17,010 nt of DNA from assembly GCA_050946775.1 (NCBI GenBank), contig JBMNVL010000035.1:1-17010 (forward strand), given 5' to 3'. This stretch comes from UMGS1474 sp050946775 (lineage in GTDB: Bacteria > Bacillota > Clostridia > Oscillospirales > Acutalibacteraceae). The notes below the pieces were generated by a model. That model saw only the letters and a list, made by a program, of their open reading frames with translations. It did not search any database and had not been told where the DNA came from. The translations under genes were made by a program, and so were the position numbers. This document shows positions 15,697 through 17,010 of the stretch, one piece after another; positions within the stretch are counted from its first letter, which is position 1, and each line of letters opens with the position of its first letter.

Positions 15697-17010
15697 TTAC
15701 ACCTCGTAATATTGATCGAGATACTCGTCGGAGATCCGCTTGAGCTCGCTTCTGGGCAGGATCCGCAGCAGTTTCCAGCCGATGTCCAGCGTCTCCTCGA
15801 TGCTGCGATCGGCGTCGTACCCCTGCGAGACGTATTCCCGCTCGAAGGCGTCGGCGAATTTGGCGTACAGCTTGTCGATATCGGTCAGCGCCGCTTCCCC
15901 GAGGATCACCATCAGTTCCTTGGCGTCCTTGCCGCGGGCGTAGGCCGAGAAGAGCTGGTTCATAGTGCCGCTGTGATCGGCGCGGGTCTTGCCCTCGCCG
16001 ATGCCCTTGTCCTTGAGCCGGGACAGGGAAGGCAGCACGTCGATGGGCGGGGTGATCCCTTTGCGGTAGAGTTCACGGGACAGGATGATCTGCCCCTCGG
16101 TGATGTACCCGGTCAGGTCGGGGATGGGGTGGGTCTTGTCGTCCTCGGGCATGGTCAGGATCGGGATCATGGTGATCGATCCCTCCTTGCCGTGCTGACG
16201 GCCGGCCCGTTCGTAGATGGTGGCCAGATCGGTGTACATATAGCCGGGATAGCCCCGTCGGCCGGGGACTTCCTTGCGGGCGGCGGAAATTTCCCGCAGC
16301 GCGTCGGCGTAGTTGGTGATGTCGGTCAGGATGACCAGCACGTGCATCCCTTTTTCAAAGGCGAGGTATTCCGCCGCCGTCAGCGCCATTTTCGGGGTGG
16401 CGATCCGCTCGATGGCGGGATCGTTGGCCAGGTTGACGAACAGCACCGTCCGCTCCAGCGCGCCGGTCTGGCGGAAGGAGTCGACGAAGAAGTTGGATTC
16501 CTCGAAGGTGATGCCCATCGCGGCGAAGACCACGGCGAATTTTTCGTCCTTGCCCCGCACCTTGGCCTGACGGGCGATCTGCGCCGCCAGTTGGGCGTGG
16601 GGAAGACCGCTGGCCGAAAAGATGGGCAGCTTCTGCCCGCGCACCAGGGTGTTCAGCCCGTCAATGGCCGACACGCCGGTCTGGATAAACTCCTGCGGAT
16701 ACCGTCTGGCGGCGGGATTCATCGGCTTGCCGTTGACGTCTAAGCGCATATCGGGGATCAATTCCGGGCCGTCGTCGATGGGGCGGCCCAGTCCGTCGAA
16801 CACCCGCCCCAGCATATCCTCCGACACCGCCAGCTCCATCTGGCGGCCGAGAAAACGCACCTTGCTGTCGGCCAGATTGATGCCGGCGGAGTTTTCAAAC
16901 AGCTGCACCAGCGCGTTGGATCCGTCGATCTCCAGCACCCGGCAGCGGCGTTTTTCGCCGTTTTGCAGCTCGATTTCGCCCAGCTCGTTGTAGGTGACGC
17001 CGCTGACGTT
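15697..17010 (-). CDS. ntpB: V-type ATP synthase/ATPase subunit B (partial, N-terminus off the window)
   Basis: Non-catalytic B subunit of the V/A-type ATPase head. There are 437 codons including the stop and 24 codons upstream of the GTG at 16938; the frame is open through the window edge with VSGVTYNELGEIEL, so about 20 N-terminal residues are missing. Seen: RVFDGLGRPID, a region PIFSASGLPHAQLAAQIARQ replacing the catalytic P-loop (as expected for B, which lacks a canonical Walker A), and the SxxxR-type segment IPDLTGYITEGQIILSREL. The C-terminus ISDEYLDQYYEV is typical. The B-D order agrees with the A-B-D order of bacterial V-type operons; subunit A should lie just beyond 17010. Confidence 0.96.
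   Translation of the reverse strand, partial: NVSGVTYNELGEIELQNGEKRRCRVLEIDGSNALVQLFENSAGINLADSKVRFLGRQMELAVSEDMLGRVFDGLGRPIDDGPELIPDMRLDVNGKPMNPAARRYPQEFIQTGVSAIDGLNTLVRGQKLPIFSASGLPHAQLAAQIARQAKVRGKDEKFAVVFAAMGITFEESNFFVDSFRQTGALERTVLFVNLANDPAIERIATPKMALTAAEYLAFEKGMHVLVILTDITNYADALREISAARKEVPGRRGYPGYMYTDLATIYERAGRQHGKEGSITMIPILTMPEDDKTHPIPDLTGYITEGQIILSRELYRKGITPPIDVLPSLSRLKDKGIGEGKTRADHSGTMNQLFSAYARGKDAKELMVILGEAALTDIDKLYAKFADAFEREYVSQGYDADRSIEETLDIGWKLLRILPRSELKRISDEYLDQYYEV

Noticed and set aside
14980..16743. 587-codon plus-strand frame opposite the V-type ATPase genes
   Set aside because: Antisense to subunits D and B, both strongly recognised; it begins inside a terminator and has no ribosome binding site.

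Overview
This window looks like chromosome of a moderately high-GC anaerobic Firmicute of the class Clostridia. That is inferred from a V-type ATPase, [FeFe]-hydrogenase maturation genes, a rubrerythrin, strong GGAGG ribosome binding sites, sigma-A promoters with 17-bp spacers, and a clostridial dockerin-like repeat. Almost everything is on the minus strand; only one gene (14204-14983) is on the plus strand.

Layout, left to right. (1) 1-3932: a multiple-monosaccharide ABC importer operon transcribed leftward in the order chvE-like binding lipoprotein, mmsA ATPase, mmsB permease (cut by the window edge). It has a clear promoter and a leader holding a small candidate upstream ORF. (2) 4191-10520: a seven-gene leftward operon: TM1266-type small regulator, hydG, hydF, rubrerythrin, hydE, short-chain dehydrogenase, larE-type sulfurtransferase. 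HydG, HydF and HydE are the complete set of H-cluster maturases. The hydrogenase itself is not in the window. Most junctions after hydF overlap or lie within 9 bp. The 162-bp hydG-hydF gap holds a long palindromic repeat. (3) 10511-13927: glpK, an alpha/beta hydrolase resembling monoacylglycerol lipases, and a secreted protein with half a dockerin, running from the glpK promoter to a strong terminator. The -35 box of the hyd operon promoter lies in the T-tract of that terminator. (4) 13966-14983: an array of small hairpins resembling a degenerate mobile palindromic element, then an AT-richer plus-strand gene of unknown function with its own promoter. (5) 14995-17010: a bidirectional terminator shared with the convergent V-type ATPase operon, of which subunit D and most of subunit B are visible.

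The most interesting point is that an SDR and a LarE-type sulfur transferase are translationally coupled behind hydE, with a rubrerythrin between hydF and hydE. The maturases are textbook. What the SDR and LarE do in this operon is open. The chvE leader, the terminator/promoter overlap, and the hairpin array are the main non-coding signals.
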